Positions 1-7,436 of a stretch of DNA of 43,274 nt are shown piece after piece. Origin of the DNA: JAFGHJ01 sp964418485 (GTDB lineage Bacteria > Hydrothermota > UBA3072); NCBI GenBank assembly GCA_964418485.1, contig CAYQMH010000013.1, positions 1 through 43,274 of the forward strand, in the 5' to 3' direction. Within the stretch, counting starts at the first letter, position 1. Each line of letters starts with the position of its first letter. A program made the position numbers and the translations under genes. The notes below the pieces were generated by a model. That model made no database searches, was not told the origin of the DNA, and saw nothing but the letters and a program-made list of their open reading frames with translations.

Positions 1-249
1 TTTGATATCTTTTAAATGTCTTTCTTTTGTTTCTTTTTTTGTTAATTCTACTTTAAATCTTTTTCCGGTGAAGTTGTTTCTTTTTTCATTCCATATTTTT
101 ATTTTTGCATATGAAGGCAAAACTTTTGATATTCTATTTTTAAATTCTTTTTCATCTAAATCTAAGTCAAGAAGACTCCCAATGAACATATCGCCGCTTA
201 CCCCAGAGAAACAATCTATATATAGAATTTTTTCGTATTTGTCGTTCAT
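1..249 (-). CDS. larC: LarC, nickel-pincer cofactor nickel insertase (N-terminal part)
   Basis: Only the first 83 codons are in the window; the gene runs off the left edge. The N-terminus reads KILYIDCFSGVSGDMFIGSL, the strongly conserved start of LarC (DUF111). LarC is the CTP-dependent enzyme that inserts nickel into the pyridinium-dithiocarboxylic mononucleotide made by LarB and LarE. The ATG (249-247) overlaps the larB stop (248-246) as ATGA, so the two are translationally coupled. Position after larE and larB supports the assignment. The catalytic body cannot be inspected. Confidence 0.9.
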   Translation of the reverse strand, partial: MNDKYEKILYIDCFSGVSGDMFIGSLLDLDLDEKEFKNRISKVLPSYAKIKIWNEKRNNFTGKRFKVELTKKETKERHLKDIK

Positions 250-1007
250 TCGATCTCTTTTTTACGTATTTTTTTTATAACTGCTGCCGCAAAAAACCCG
301 GCACTGTAGCCGTCGTCTATGTTTACAACGCTTATACCCGGTGCGCATGAGTTTAACATTGTTAATAGAGGAGCGATACCTTTAAGGTTTGCGCCGTATC
401 CCACCGAAGTAGGTACAGCAATTATAGGAGTATCGATAAGACCTGCTATTACTGAAGGAAGAGCTCCTTCCATTCCGGCAATTACTATTACAATATCTGC
501 TTCTTTAAGTTCCTTTTTTATGCTGAATACCCTGTGTATTCCGGCAACTCCAACATCAAAAAATGTTTGTACTTCTAATCCCATTGATCTTGCGGTAATC
601 TCACTCTCCCTTGCTACCGGTATATCCGAAGTACCTGCCGTTACTATTATAACCTTGCCGATTGTTTTTTTTGGAAATTTCCCTATAAAAACAAGGTTTG
701 CTTCGGGATAAATTTTCGCTTCCGGATAAGTTTTTTTTATTTTTTTAATAGATTTTTCCGGAACTCTTGTGGCTATTATATTGGAGTCTGTTTTCATTTT
801 TTCTATGATTTGCATTATCTGTGCAGGTGTTTTATTCATACAGTAGATAGCTTCAGGAGCTCCCATTCTGAGTTCTCTATGTGTGTCTATTTTTGCAAAC
901 TCTAAATCTATGAAAGGTAAATCCTCGAGAATTGTTAATGCTTCTTTTACACTTTTATTGCCTCTCTCGACTTCTTCAAGTAACTTTTTTATTTTATTTT
1001 TATCCAT
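246..1007 (-). CDS. larB: LarB, pyridinium-3,5-biscarboxylic acid mononucleotide synthase
   Basis: First enzyme of nickel-pincer cofactor synthesis: LarB carboxylates and hydrolyses nicotinic acid adenine dinucleotide. The 253-aa protein has the PurE/AIR-carboxylase-like C-terminal fold, seen as TAGTSDIPVA (residues 123-132), GMEGALPSVIAGL (178-190), SVGYG (201-205) and CAPGISVVNID (221-231). Cys221 is in the place of the cysteine that, in characterised LarB, forms a covalent link to the substrate (from memory). I chose the ATG at 1007. A TTG four codons upstream (1019) would lengthen the overlap with larE and has no ribosome site. Start 1007 lies 5 nt inside the larE 3' end, upstream of coupled larC. 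Confidence 0.93.
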   Translation of the reverse strand: MDKNKIKKLLEEVERGNKSVKEALTILEDLPFIDLEFAKIDTHRELRMGAPEAIYCMNKTPAQIMQIIEKMKTDSNIIATRVPEKSIKKIKKTYPEAKIYPEANLVFIGKFPKKTIGKVIIVTAGTSDIPVARESEITARSMGLEVQTFFDVGVAGIHRVFSIKKELKEADIVIVIAGMEGALPSVIAGLIDTPIIAVPTSVGYGANLKGIAPLLTMLNSCAPGISVVNIDDGYSAGFFAAAVIKKIRKKEIE

Positions 1008-1830
1008 TTTTGATACCAACGTCCATACTTCCGCTTCTGTAACCTTCGATGTCTATAGTTACATAGTCATATCCGATTTTTTTAAATTCGGCGATTATGC
1101 TCTTTTTATGTGACAGGAGTTTATCGAAATCTTTCTCGGGGACTTCTATCCTTGCTATGTTGCCGTGGCTTCTAACGCGAAATATCTTAAAAGTTTTATT
1201 CGCAAGAAAATCTTCTGCCATTTCTACTTTTTTTAAATTCTTTTTTGTAAGTCTTGTTCCGTAGGGAAAACGGGTAGCAAGACATGTGAAGGATTTTTTA
1301 TCCCAGCTTGGCAAAGTTAATTTTCTGCTTAATTTCCTTATCTCTTCTTTTGTAAATTCGGCCTCGAGTAGAGGGCTTTTAATCTTGAGCTGACTTATCG
1401 CTTTTCTTCCCGGGCGGTATTTTTTTGTGTCTTCTACTATCGATCCTTCAATCACTTGATTCATTCCTTCTTTCTTTGCAAGTTTTTTTAGGTTTTTGAA
1501 TGTGGTTTTTTTGCAGATATAACATCTATTTGCCGGATTACCAGTTAAGTTGCTTTCGTAGAGAACCGGAATTTCAACTCTTTCCCATCCGGCCCCAATG
1601 GCATCGGCTATACTTTTAGCCTCAGCAATTTTCTTTTCCGGGATAAATTCCGACTTGACAGTTACTGCGAGGACGTTATCTACCCCAAGAAAATCTACAG
1701 CAGCTTTTAAAAGAAAACTGCTGTCGGTTCCGCCGGAGTGGGCTACGAGAACGGATTTGTAACCCTTTAAGATTTTTCTTAATCTTTGAATTTTCTTATT
1801 TTTCTCTAAAAAAGTTTTTAATGATTTCAA
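1000..1830 (-). CDS. larE: LarE, sulfur transferase for nickel-pincer cofactor (three-cysteine type)
   Basis: LarE activates the carboxylates of the LarB product with ATP and converts them to thiocarboxylates. The 276-aa protein carries the PP-loop pyrophosphatase motif SGGTDSS (residues 32-38). It has C103-x2-C106 in NRCYICKK and a further cysteine, C183, in FTCLATRFPYG. A single cysteine at the latter place is the sacrificial sulfur donor in Lactobacillus LarE; homologues with all three are reported to hold a [4Fe-4S] cluster and act catalytically, so this is probably the catalytic type. The start is TTG at 1830: GGGAGA sits about 7 nt upstream, and the nearby ATG at 1840 is out of frame and stops after five codons. 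First gene of larEBC. LarA is not in the window. Confidence 0.93.
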   Translation of the reverse strand: MKSLKTFLEKNKKIQRLRKILKGYKSVLVAHSGGTDSSFLLKAAVDFLGVDNVLAVTVKSEFIPEKKIAEAKSIADAIGAGWERVEIPVLYESNLTGNPANRCYICKKTTFKNLKKLAKKEGMNQVIEGSIVEDTKKYRPGRKAISQLKIKSPLLEAEFTKEEIRKLSRKLTLPSWDKKSFTCLATRFPYGTRLTKKNLKKVEMAEDFLANKTFKIFRVRSHGNIARIEVPEKDFDKLLSHKKSIIAEFKKIGYDYVTIDIEGYRSGSMDVGIKNG

Positions 1831-1860
1831 TTATATTCTCCCATGATATTTACTATAATT

Positions 1861-1882
1861 AATATATTCTTTTGAATATATT
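1861..1882. promoter_or_regulatory. Perfect palindrome over the larE -10 box (operator candidate)
   Basis: The arms AATATATTC (1861-1869) and GAATATATT (1874-1882) are perfect inverted repeats around TTTT. The right arm covers the larE -10 box, so a bound repressor would block initiation. No regulator gene is adjacent. Confidence 0.5.
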
Positions 1883-1903
1883 TGATTGACACTTATTTGT
1901 CAA
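1875..1903 (-). promoter_or_regulatory. larE promoter (sigma70-type)
   Basis: On the minus strand TTGACA (1903-1898), a 17-bp spacer and TATATT (1880-1875) form a near-consensus promoter about 45 nt upstream of the larE TTG. The -35 lies in one palindrome and the -10 in another, described separately. Confidence 0.75.
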
Positions 1904-1926
1904 TGTTTTATGATATTTAATTATTT

Positions 1927-3459
1927 TTAAAAGGGAAAATCTTCCGGTGTTGCGTTTATTCTCCCGGCTCTTTTTCTTTTAGGGGTTTTTGCTTCTTTAT
2001 GTACGAGATTGGTTTCTACCACTATAGCCTTTTTCGGTTTTGCCGGACATACGTTCTGACATGCTCCGCATCCTATGCAAATTGAAGGTTTTGTTGTAGG
2101 TATGCGTAACACTCCTTTGTATGGTGTCATTGTTACCGCGGCTGTCGGGCATATTTCGGCACAGGCTCCGCAGTTGGTCTCGTTCCTATAAACAACGCAA
2201 TAATCTTTGATGAAATTAACTCTGCCTATCTGTATTTTTTGCTTCTCTTCTTTTGTGTGTGGCATTATTGCGTCGGTAGGACATACTTCCAGACATCGGG
2301 TACACTCGTAAGAGCAATATCCGCTATAGAAATCCATGTGGGGGATAAAAACACCTTTAACGCCATAGTGGAATAAAGAAGGTTGAAGTACATTTGTAGG
2401 GCAATTGTTTACGCATAGATAACATGCCGTGCATTTGCTTATGTATTTGTCGAGGCTGATGCTGCCCGGTGGAGTTGGTGGAGGACTATAATTTACCACA
2501 GGTATTTTTTTATTTCGGAGGAATAAATTGATGCCTGAAAAACCTAAAACGCCCAGAAATGAGTAAATAAAATTTCTCCTTGAGATATTTTGTGTTTTCT
2601 CAATACTGCTTTTTTTCTTTTTTGTAGATGGTTTATACTTGATTGCGGAAGAGGGGCACACATTAAGACAGTTAAAGCATCGGATGCAGGAAGAATTATC
2701 TACGGTTTTATCTTTTGAATTTATACATTCCGCTTTACAAACCGATTCGCAAATTCCACAGGAAGTACAGCTCACTTTATCGATTTCTATTTTATATAAA
2801 CAGCGAATCGAAAGTATTCCGAGGAAAGTTCCCAGTGGGCAAACAGAATTACAGTAGAGCCTGCCTCTTTTTAATGAGAGATATATAATTATTGCTAAAA
2901 TCAAAATAAAGGGTATTAAGGTTAAATGATTTAAAGTTGGAAAGCGCATTATAAGCAGCCAGTATATGTGGGCTTTTCTTAAGGTTAGTTCCACACTATT
3001 GTTAATAAGTGCTATAAAAGGTTTTAATAAATAGTTTACTATCTTGCCGAAAAAACTGTACGGGTCCAGATATCCTATCAAATAAAGACTTCCTGATACA
3101 AGGCTTATGATTGCCAATATAAGTATGGTTGTTTTTATCAGGATTAAAGGTTCTCTATAATTAAATTTCCCTCCCCTTTTTTTTATTCTTATGAGGATAT
3201 CTTGAAATCCGCCTAAAGGGCAGAAAAACGAACAATAAATCCTGCCGAATATTGCAGTTATTAAGAGTAATAAAACGAGTAAAAATAATGATAGAAGAAA
3301 TCCTTCGAAGAAAAAGGATATCACATGAGGAATTATTTGAGACTTAATCGAGATAACTTTGAGTTTTTCAGGGAGTAGACGAAAGAATGAAAGAAATATG
3401 AAAATAAAAAAGAAAACTTCAAACGATACTCGAAGAAGCTTTAACTCCCCTTTTTTCAT
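1927..3459 (-). CDS. NapH-like membrane polyferredoxin with internal twin-arginine motif
   Basis: The 510-aa protein has two regions. Residues 1-220 hold about four to five membrane segments and the two CxxxCP motifs of NapH/MauN-type proteins (C76-C80, C203-C207). Two ferredoxin sites follow (C231/234/237/241 and C258/261/264/268). Then comes ISRRNFIYSFLG (292-303), a twin-arginine-like stretch before a hydrophobic helix. The C-terminal part has four more Cys clusters (343-353, 382-393, 421-437, 461-471), as in NapG/periplasmic ferredoxins. Six [4Fe-4S] clusters are predicted. The likely role is electron transfer between the quinone pool or cytoplasm and an extracytoplasmic partner; the substrate is unknown. 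The ATG directly follows the DUF362 stop, so the two are coupled and probably work together. It may be a fusion of a NapH-like and a NapG-like protein. Confidence 0.85.
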   Translation of the reverse strand: MKKGELKLLRVSFEVFFFIFIFLSFFRLLPEKLKVISIKSQIIPHVISFFFEGFLLSLFLLVLLLLITAIFGRIYCSFFCPLGGFQDILIRIKKRGGKFNYREPLILIKTTILILAIISLVSGSLYLIGYLDPYSFFGKIVNYLLKPFIALINNSVELTLRKAHIYWLLIMRFPTLNHLTLIPFILILAIIIYLSLKRGRLYCNSVCPLGTFLGILSIRCLYKIEIDKVSCTSCGICESVCKAECINSKDKTVDNSSCIRCFNCLNVCPSSAIKYKPSTKKKKSSIEKTQNISRRNFIYSFLGVLGFSGINLFLRNKKIPVVNYSPPPTPPGSISLDKYISKCTACYLCVNNCPTNVLQPSLFHYGVKGVFIPHMDFYSGYCSYECTRCLEVCPTDAIMPHTKEEKQKIQIGRVNFIKDYCVVYRNETNCGACAEICPTAAVTMTPYKGVLRIPTTKPSICIGCGACQNVCPAKPKKAIVVETNLVHKEAKTPKRKRAGRINATPEDFPF

Positions 3460-4380
3460 CTATAGGGTAATTCTCTTTATGTTTAATTCTTCGAGATTGC
3501 TAATCCCGATACCCAAATCGCTGGCGATTTTTATATACTTTATATTTTCTACTTTTTCTCCCAGGATTTTCGCAGAAGCAACATCAAGTGCTACCATATC
3601 CTTTGATAATAATTGAATTTCTTTTTTTACGACGTCTTCAAGAGAACGGGCTCTTGGTCCGTCTGTTAGTATATTGTAAGCGTCTACTATAGTAAGATCC
3701 GGTTTTCTGTATAAAGGGAATTCCGCGATACACCTGTCAAGATCGGTTCTATGATAAAAAGACCTATCCCAAACTACTCCCATGAGATTTTTTAATGCGC
3801 ATGTCATTTTGGTGCTCCCATGGTGTTTTAATATCGGCACATTTATGAAAACATCGCTTTCTATTATTAACTCGTGAACTTTAACTCGCTTTAGTGCATG
3901 AGCTCCGGGTACTCTCACTTCTTCGTAATATGATTCTTTATCCGCATGTACAACGGTAGCGTTAGCTTCTTTTGCTGCTTGCTCGATACCGCTAACAGGA
4001 TAGGTTGTAAAACAGTCATTGCATGTGTGGTCGAATACGTATACTTTACTTGCTCCAGCATCGTAGCAGTGTTCTACGATTCTCTTAACCAGGGTCGGAT
4101 TTGTAGTGGCTGCTCCTTCGGGGTTCGCAATCCAGGCAATGTTTGGTTTAACGACAACTGTTTGTCCTTTGCTTATAAAACTTTTCATTCCGCCGAAGGC
4201 TTTAATTCCTTCGTCGAACATTCTTTCAGGAGTACCGTTCTTAACTGCTATGAGATCCGGGGTTTTGCTGTTTTTGCTGCCTTCTTCTGCCGCGAGCAAA
4301 GTATTTGATTTAACAAGTGAAGAGATACCCGCAACGGCCGCTAGAGAAAAGGCTTTTCTAAAAAAATCTCTTCTATTCAT
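3460..4380 (-). CDS. Tat-exported DUF362 domain protein
   Basis: The 306-aa protein begins MNRRDFFRKAFSLAAVAGIS, a twin-arginine (Tat) signal with the arginines at residues 3-4 and a hydrophobic core. The rest matches DUF362 (PF04015): KPNIAWIANPEGAATTNP, AGASKVYVFDHTCNDC, and later ILKHHGSTKMTCALKN. I chose the ATG at 4380 because it starts exactly at the Tat motif and has AGGGGG just upstream; the frame stays open to 4431 but that extension would bury the signal. The family's biochemical role is not established. Tat export suggests a cofactor inserted in the cytoplasm. The downstream polyferredoxin is its likely electron partner. Confidence 0.85.
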   Translation of the reverse strand: MNRRDFFRKAFSLAAVAGISSLVKSNTLLAAEEGSKNSKTPDLIAVKNGTPERMFDEGIKAFGGMKSFISKGQTVVVKPNIAWIANPEGAATTNPTLVKRIVEHCYDAGASKVYVFDHTCNDCFTTYPVSGIEQAAKEANATVVHADKESYYEEVRVPGAHALKRVKVHELIIESDVFINVPILKHHGSTKMTCALKNLMGVVWDRSFYHRTDLDRCIAEFPLYRKPDLTIVDAYNILTDGPRARSLEDVVKKEIQLLSKDMVALDVASAKILGEKVENIKYIKIASDLGIGISNLEELNIKRITL

Positions 4381-4420
4381 TTTTCCCCCTGTTTCATAAA
4401 TATTAAACGCTATATATATA

Positions 4421-4448
4421 AAATTAGACAAAAGTTTTTATTTGTCAA
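4421..4448 (-). promoter_or_regulatory. Promoter of the DUF362-polyferredoxin operon
   Basis: Minus strand: TTGACA (4448-4443), 16-bp spacer, TAATTT (4426-4421), about 40 nt before the ATG at 4380, which has its own ribosome site. Confidence 0.6.
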
Positions 4449-4530
4449 CACCCCCGTTTTTGCTATCAATTGACTAGTTCTATTTCTGTTTAAATATTAA
4501 AATTTAAAAAGCAAAATGGATAATATAGTT

Positions 4531-4602
4531 GGTCTGTGAGTCTGTTAGTCCGTTGGTACGTTAAAAAAACACACCAATACACCCACGCACTAACACACTA
4601 AC
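4531..4602. repeat. Imperfect inverted repeat built of GT-rich octamer-like units
   Basis: The left half (about 4528-4560) reads as GTTGGT, GTGAGT, GTTAGT and GTTGGT units. The right half (4570-4602) is the complement of GTTAGTGTGTTAGTGCGT-type units. Aligned as a stem about 23 of 33 positions pair. It fills the gap between the divergent DUF362 and MBL genes (4381-4740), where I see no RNA gene. Confidence 0.5.
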
Positions 4603-4687
4603 AAGGCTTTTTACGTTAGAATACTCCGTTGGTTATGTAATATGTACCAAAATTAGAATTTTGAATGATGTTGGTAAAAAATAATAC

Positions 4688-4715
4688 TTGACAAAGCGTT
4701 AGATTTAGATATTTA
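4688..4715 (+). promoter_or_regulatory. Promoter of the MBL hydrolase gene
   Basis: TTGACA (4688-4693), 16-bp spacer, TATTTA (4710-4715), with a 25-nt gap to the ATG at 4741 that includes the weak ribosome site GGTAGG. Confidence 0.55.
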
Positions 4716-4740
4716 TGGTTTGCGGTAGGTTAAAAATAAA

Positions 4741-5283
4741 ATGCGTATAAAAAAATTAGTGGTTGGGATGTTACAGGCAAATTGTTATATACTCGCGGGA
4801 GAAGCGCGTGGTATTATAATAGATCCCGGTGAAGAGGTGGATAGAATATTGGAAGAGGTTGGCGATTTGCAAATAGATTTGATACTTTTAACTCACAATC
4901 ATTTCGACCATATTGGAGCGTTGTCTTCTGTTCTGAAAGCAACTTCTGCGGAAGTTGCAATACATCCTTCGGATAGTATAGATTCGGCAACTAAAGATCT
5001 TAAGGATGGGGAAAAAATACCTTTTGACGGAAAAGAAATTTTAGTTATGCATACACCCGGGCATTCTCCGGGAAGTTGCTGTTTTTATTTTGAAGAGTGT
5101 CTATTTTCCGGGGATACGCTGTTTGCAGGAGGCTGGGGTAATACCTCGTTTCCCGGAGGTGATGAAAAAGCTATTTTCAAAAGTATCAGAGAAAAGATAA
5201 TGTCTCTACCTGACGGTACGGTTGTTTATCCCGGACATGGCGAGGCAACCACAATCGGGGAAGAAAGGCCTTTGTATTTTTGA
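4741..5283 (+). CDS. MBL-fold metallo-hydrolase (glyoxalase II-like)
   Basis: The 180-aa cytoplasmic protein has the metallo-beta-lactamase signature THNHFDHIGA (H52, H54, D56, H57). Further metal ligands lie in HTPGHSPGS, FSGDTLF and the terminal YPGHGEATTIGEE. This is the compact YcbL/GloB-like subgroup, about 200 aa in relatives, which hydrolyses thioesters such as S-lactoylglutathione or related metabolites. Substrate cannot be told from sequence. It is slightly short at the C-terminus but complete through the last His motif. A single-gene unit followed by a 207-bp spacer (5284-5490) in which I see only the next promoter. Confidence 0.85.
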   Translation: MRIKKLVVGMLQANCYILAGEARGIIIDPGEEVDRILEEVGDLQIDLILLTHNHFDHIGALSSVLKATSAEVAIHPSDSIDSATKDLKDGEKIPFDGKEILVMHTPGHSPGSCCFYFEECLFSGDTLFAGGWGNTSFPGGDEKAIFKSIREKIMSLPDGTVVYPGHGEATTIGEERPLYF

Positions 5284-5453
5284 AGAAAGCTGATATTTTA
5301 GAATGCTTACAGATAATTTGTAAGAATATCTGAAGTTACTGTTGTCTCTAAAAAGGAAGAACGATAAAAATAACTTTTTGTTTCTGTGTTTAAAAATTCC
5401 GGGAGTAATGACCTATGGTTTTTATTATTTGCAATCATTTCAATTTTGAACCC

Positions 5454-5484
5454 TTGACAAATTTGAAATTTCCGTTATTATAAT
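5454..5484 (+). promoter_or_regulatory. perR/fur promoter, probably leaderless
   Basis: TTGACA (5454-5459) is followed by TATAAT at 5479-5484 (19-bp spacer); the overlapping ATTATA at 5477-5482 would give 17 bp. Only 6 nt separate TATAAT from the ATG at 5491, so the predicted transcript starts at or next to the start codon. There is no Shine-Dalgarno. TTATTATAATTG resembles half of a PerR box, so autoregulation is possible. Confidence 0.6.
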
Positions 5485-5490
5485 TGGGCG

Positions 5491-5904
5491 ATGGACAAAT
5501 CGAAGAAAATGTTGGAAGATAAGGGTGTTAAGCCTTCTATACAACGTATACAGATATTTCGGTGTCTCATGGAGAGTAAAAATCATCCCACGGCTAAGGA
5601 TATATACGAAAGGATATCAAAGAAAATACCCACACTTTCAAAAACAACCGTATACAATACTGTCAAGCTTTTCGAGGATAAAGGGATACTAAGGCCAATA
5701 AGAATAAAAGAAGGTGAAGCAAGATATGATATACGTGTAGGATTTCACCCCCATTTTAGCTGTAAAAGATGCGGTAGCCTTTACGATCTCGATGATAAGC
5801 TTCTGGTAAAGGAGGAGAAGGAGATTGACGGGCATCTAATTGAGGGAAAGTGTGTATGTTACTTGGGTGTTTGCAGAAATTGCAGAAGAAAACGTGAGCA
5901 TTAA
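5491..5904 (+). CDS. perR: Fur-family peroxide/metal regulator (PerR-like)
   Basis: A 137-aa Fur-family repressor. The N-terminal winged helix covers about residues 1-80 (PSIQRIQIF..., LSKTTVYNTVKLFEDKGIL). The regulatory metal site is ARYDIRVGFHPHF, with Asp followed by His-Pro-His as in PerR. The structural zinc site has two CxxC pairs, CKRCG and CRNCRR, plus an extra CVC before the second. PerR senses H2O2 by metal-catalysed oxidation of its His ligands. The downstream genes (flavin reductase, rubredoxin, then peroxiredoxin and SOR-like proteins) support PerR over iron-sensing Fur. The stop overlaps the next ATG as TAATG. Confidence 0.85.
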   Translation: MDKSKKMLEDKGVKPSIQRIQIFRCLMESKNHPTAKDIYERISKKIPTLSKTTVYNTVKLFEDKGILRPIRIKEGEARYDIRVGFHPHFSCKRCGSLYDLDDKLLVKEEKEIDGHLIEGKCVCYLGVCRNCRRKREH

Positions 5905-6410
5905 TGAACGAAAAAGCCCTATATACATTAAATTACGGAGTATACATCGTATCTACAAAAAATAAAGAAAAGCTCAACGGGCAAATAGCAAATGTTGTAT
6001 TTCAGGTAACTGCCGAGCCTCCCAAAGTTGCAGTTTGCCTCAATAAAGAAAATCTTACGCATATCTTAGTTTCCGAGAGTGGGATTTTTAATGTTTCTGT
6101 TTTGGGCGAATGTTGCACAATGAAGCTAATTGGTAACTTTGGTTTTAAGAGTGGGAGAGATATTGACAAATTTAAGAATTGCGATTACATAATAGGTAAG
6201 AATGGGGCTCCGATAGTAACGGATTCCGCAGTAGCTTATCTTGAATGTGAAGTAGAAAATACGATGGATGTGGGAAGTCATACATTATTTGTTGGGAGAG
6301 TTACCGAGGGAGATCTCCTGCAGAAAGACGCTCCTATGACGTATTCATATTACCATTTGGAACTGAAAGGCAAAGAGCCGGAAGCTGCCCCAACTTATAG
6401 GAAAAAGTAA
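5904..6410 (+). CDS. Flavin reductase (FMN-binding split barrel)
   Basis: The 168-aa protein matches the flavin-reductase-like FMN-binding domain (PF01613): TLNYGVYIVSTKN...ANVVFQVTAEPPKVAVCLNKEN, then FNVSVLGECC, and SYYHLELKGKEPE at the end. In anaerobes such as Moorella and Clostridium this domain, with a rubredoxin domain (here the next gene), passes NAD(P)H electrons to oxygen- or peroxide-reducing partners. Start coupled to the perR stop (TAATG). It probably feeds the rubredoxin encoded 35 nt downstream. Confidence 0.85.
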   Translation: MNEKALYTLNYGVYIVSTKNKEKLNGQIANVVFQVTAEPPKVAVCLNKENLTHILVSESGIFNVSVLGECCTMKLIGNFGFKSGRDIDKFKNCDYIIGKNGAPIVTDSAVAYLECEVENTMDVGSHTLFVGRVTEGDLLQKDAPMTYSYYHLELKGKEPEAAPTYRKK

Positions 6411-6445
6411 GTACAAGATTTACAAGAAAGGGAAAAGGAGGAAAC

Positions 6446-6610
6446 ATGGCTAAATACGAATGTACGTTCTGCGGCTACATATATGACCCAGCCAAGGGCG
6501 ATCCCGATAACGGAGTTGCTCCGGGTACTGCATTTGAAGATATTCCTAAAGACTGGGTTTGTCCGGTTTGCGGTGTAGGTAAAGAAGATTTCAAGAAGAT
6601 AGAGGAATAA
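6446..6610 (+). CDS. Rubredoxin
   Basis: A 54-aa protein starting MAKYECTFCGYIYDPAKGD. The two rubredoxin iron knuckles are C6-x2-C9 and C39-x2-C42 (WVCPVCGVGK). Length and spacing are typical of a single-iron rubredoxin. It has a strong ribosome site, AAGGAGG, about 5 nt before the ATG. Rubredoxins of anaerobes donate electrons to superoxide reductases, rubrerythrins and flavodiiron proteins. With a flavin reductase before it, PerR at the head and an SOR-like gene downstream, an oxygen-defence role is likely. Confidence 0.97.
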   Translation: MAKYECTFCGYIYDPAKGDPDNGVAPGTAFEDIPKDWVCPVCGVGKEDFKKIEE

Positions 6611-6623
6611 TAAATCTAAAGGA

Positions 6624-7436
6624 ATGATTGACTCTATAGCCAATCTGTCGCCTATATTACAGGCTCTTCTGGCTACGTTATTTACTTACTTTGTGACCGC
6701 GCTTGGAGCAGCAAGTGTTTTTTTTACAAAAGAAGTAAGTAAAAAAATACTGGATTGGATGTTGGGTTTTGCCGCAGGCGTCATGATTGCGGCAAGCTAC
6801 TGGTCCCTTCTTGCTCCGGCAATAGAAATGAGTAAAGGTAGAACTATCCCAATGTGGATACCTCCGGCGGTAGGTTTTCTTTTGGGAGGAGTGGTTTTAA
6901 GACTAATAGATAAGATTTTGCCCCATTTGCATTTAGGTTTTTCGATGCGCGAAGCGGAAGGAATAAAAACATCCTGGCAGCGTTCTGTTTTACTTGTTAC
7001 TGCAATAACATTGCATAACTTCCCCGAAGGTCTTGCGGTTGGCGTTGCTTTTGGGGCTGCTGCTATCGGACTGCCTTCGGCAACATTTGGAGGAGCAATT
7101 GCGCTCGCTCTCGGTATAGGTATCCAAAATTTCCCGGAAGGTATAGCTGTGGCAATGCCCCTGCGAAAAGAAGGCTTGTCAAGATTGAAAAGTTTCAATT
7201 TTGGTCAGTTATCCGGATTAGTCGAACCTTTGGCGGGAGTTTTAGGAGTTTTTTTTGTTTTATCCGCTCAGTCTTTACTTCCTTACTTTTTAGCTTTTGC
7301 CGCCGGTGCCATGATATTTGTGGTAGTCGAAGAAGTTATACCGGAATCGCAGCATGGCGGAAATTCGGATTTGGCTACCATGGGCGCTATGATTGGATTT
7401 ACCGTGATGATGATACTGGATGTTGCTTTAGGATAA
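6624..7436 (+). CDS. ZIP-family metal transporter (GufA-like)
   Basis: The 270-aa membrane protein has about eight helices and both ZIP metal motifs: HNFPEG (residues 131-136) in helix 4 and NFPEG (169-173) in helix 5. The cytoplasmic loop holds HLHLGF (101-106). The GufA subgroup imports Zn2+, and often Fe2+ or Mn2+. Placement 13 nt after rubredoxin in the PerR-led operon suggests metal supply during oxidative stress (inference). The ribosome site is poor: AAAGGA abuts the ATG, so translation may be coupled to the upstream gene. Its stop codon lies within the first unit of an 80-bp tandem repeat. Confidence 0.9.
   Translation: MIDSIANLSPILQALLATLFTYFVTALGAASVFFTKEVSKKILDWMLGFAAGVMIAASYWSLLAPAIEMSKGRTIPMWIPPAVGFLLGGVVLRLIDKILPHLHLGFSMREAEGIKTSWQRSVLLVTAITLHNFPEGLAVGVAFGAAAIGLPSATFGGAIALALGIGIQNFPEGIAVAMPLRKEGLSRLKSFNFGQLSGLVEPLAGVLGVFFVLSAQSLLPYFLAFAAGAMIFVVVEEVIPESQHGGNSDLATMGAMIGFTVMMILDVALG

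Noticed and set aside
319..711. Long plus-strand ORF across larB
   Set aside because: Antisense shadow of a conserved gene; no ribosome site, no family.
1007..1019. TTG start for larB at 1019
   Set aside because: An ATG four codons inside is standard, and neither has a clear ribosome site; the longer form only adds overlap with larE.
4381..4431. N-terminal extension of the DUF362 ORF to 4431
   Set aside because: It would precede a perfect Tat motif; the ATG at 4380 has AGGGGG upstream and the predicted -10 lies within the extension.
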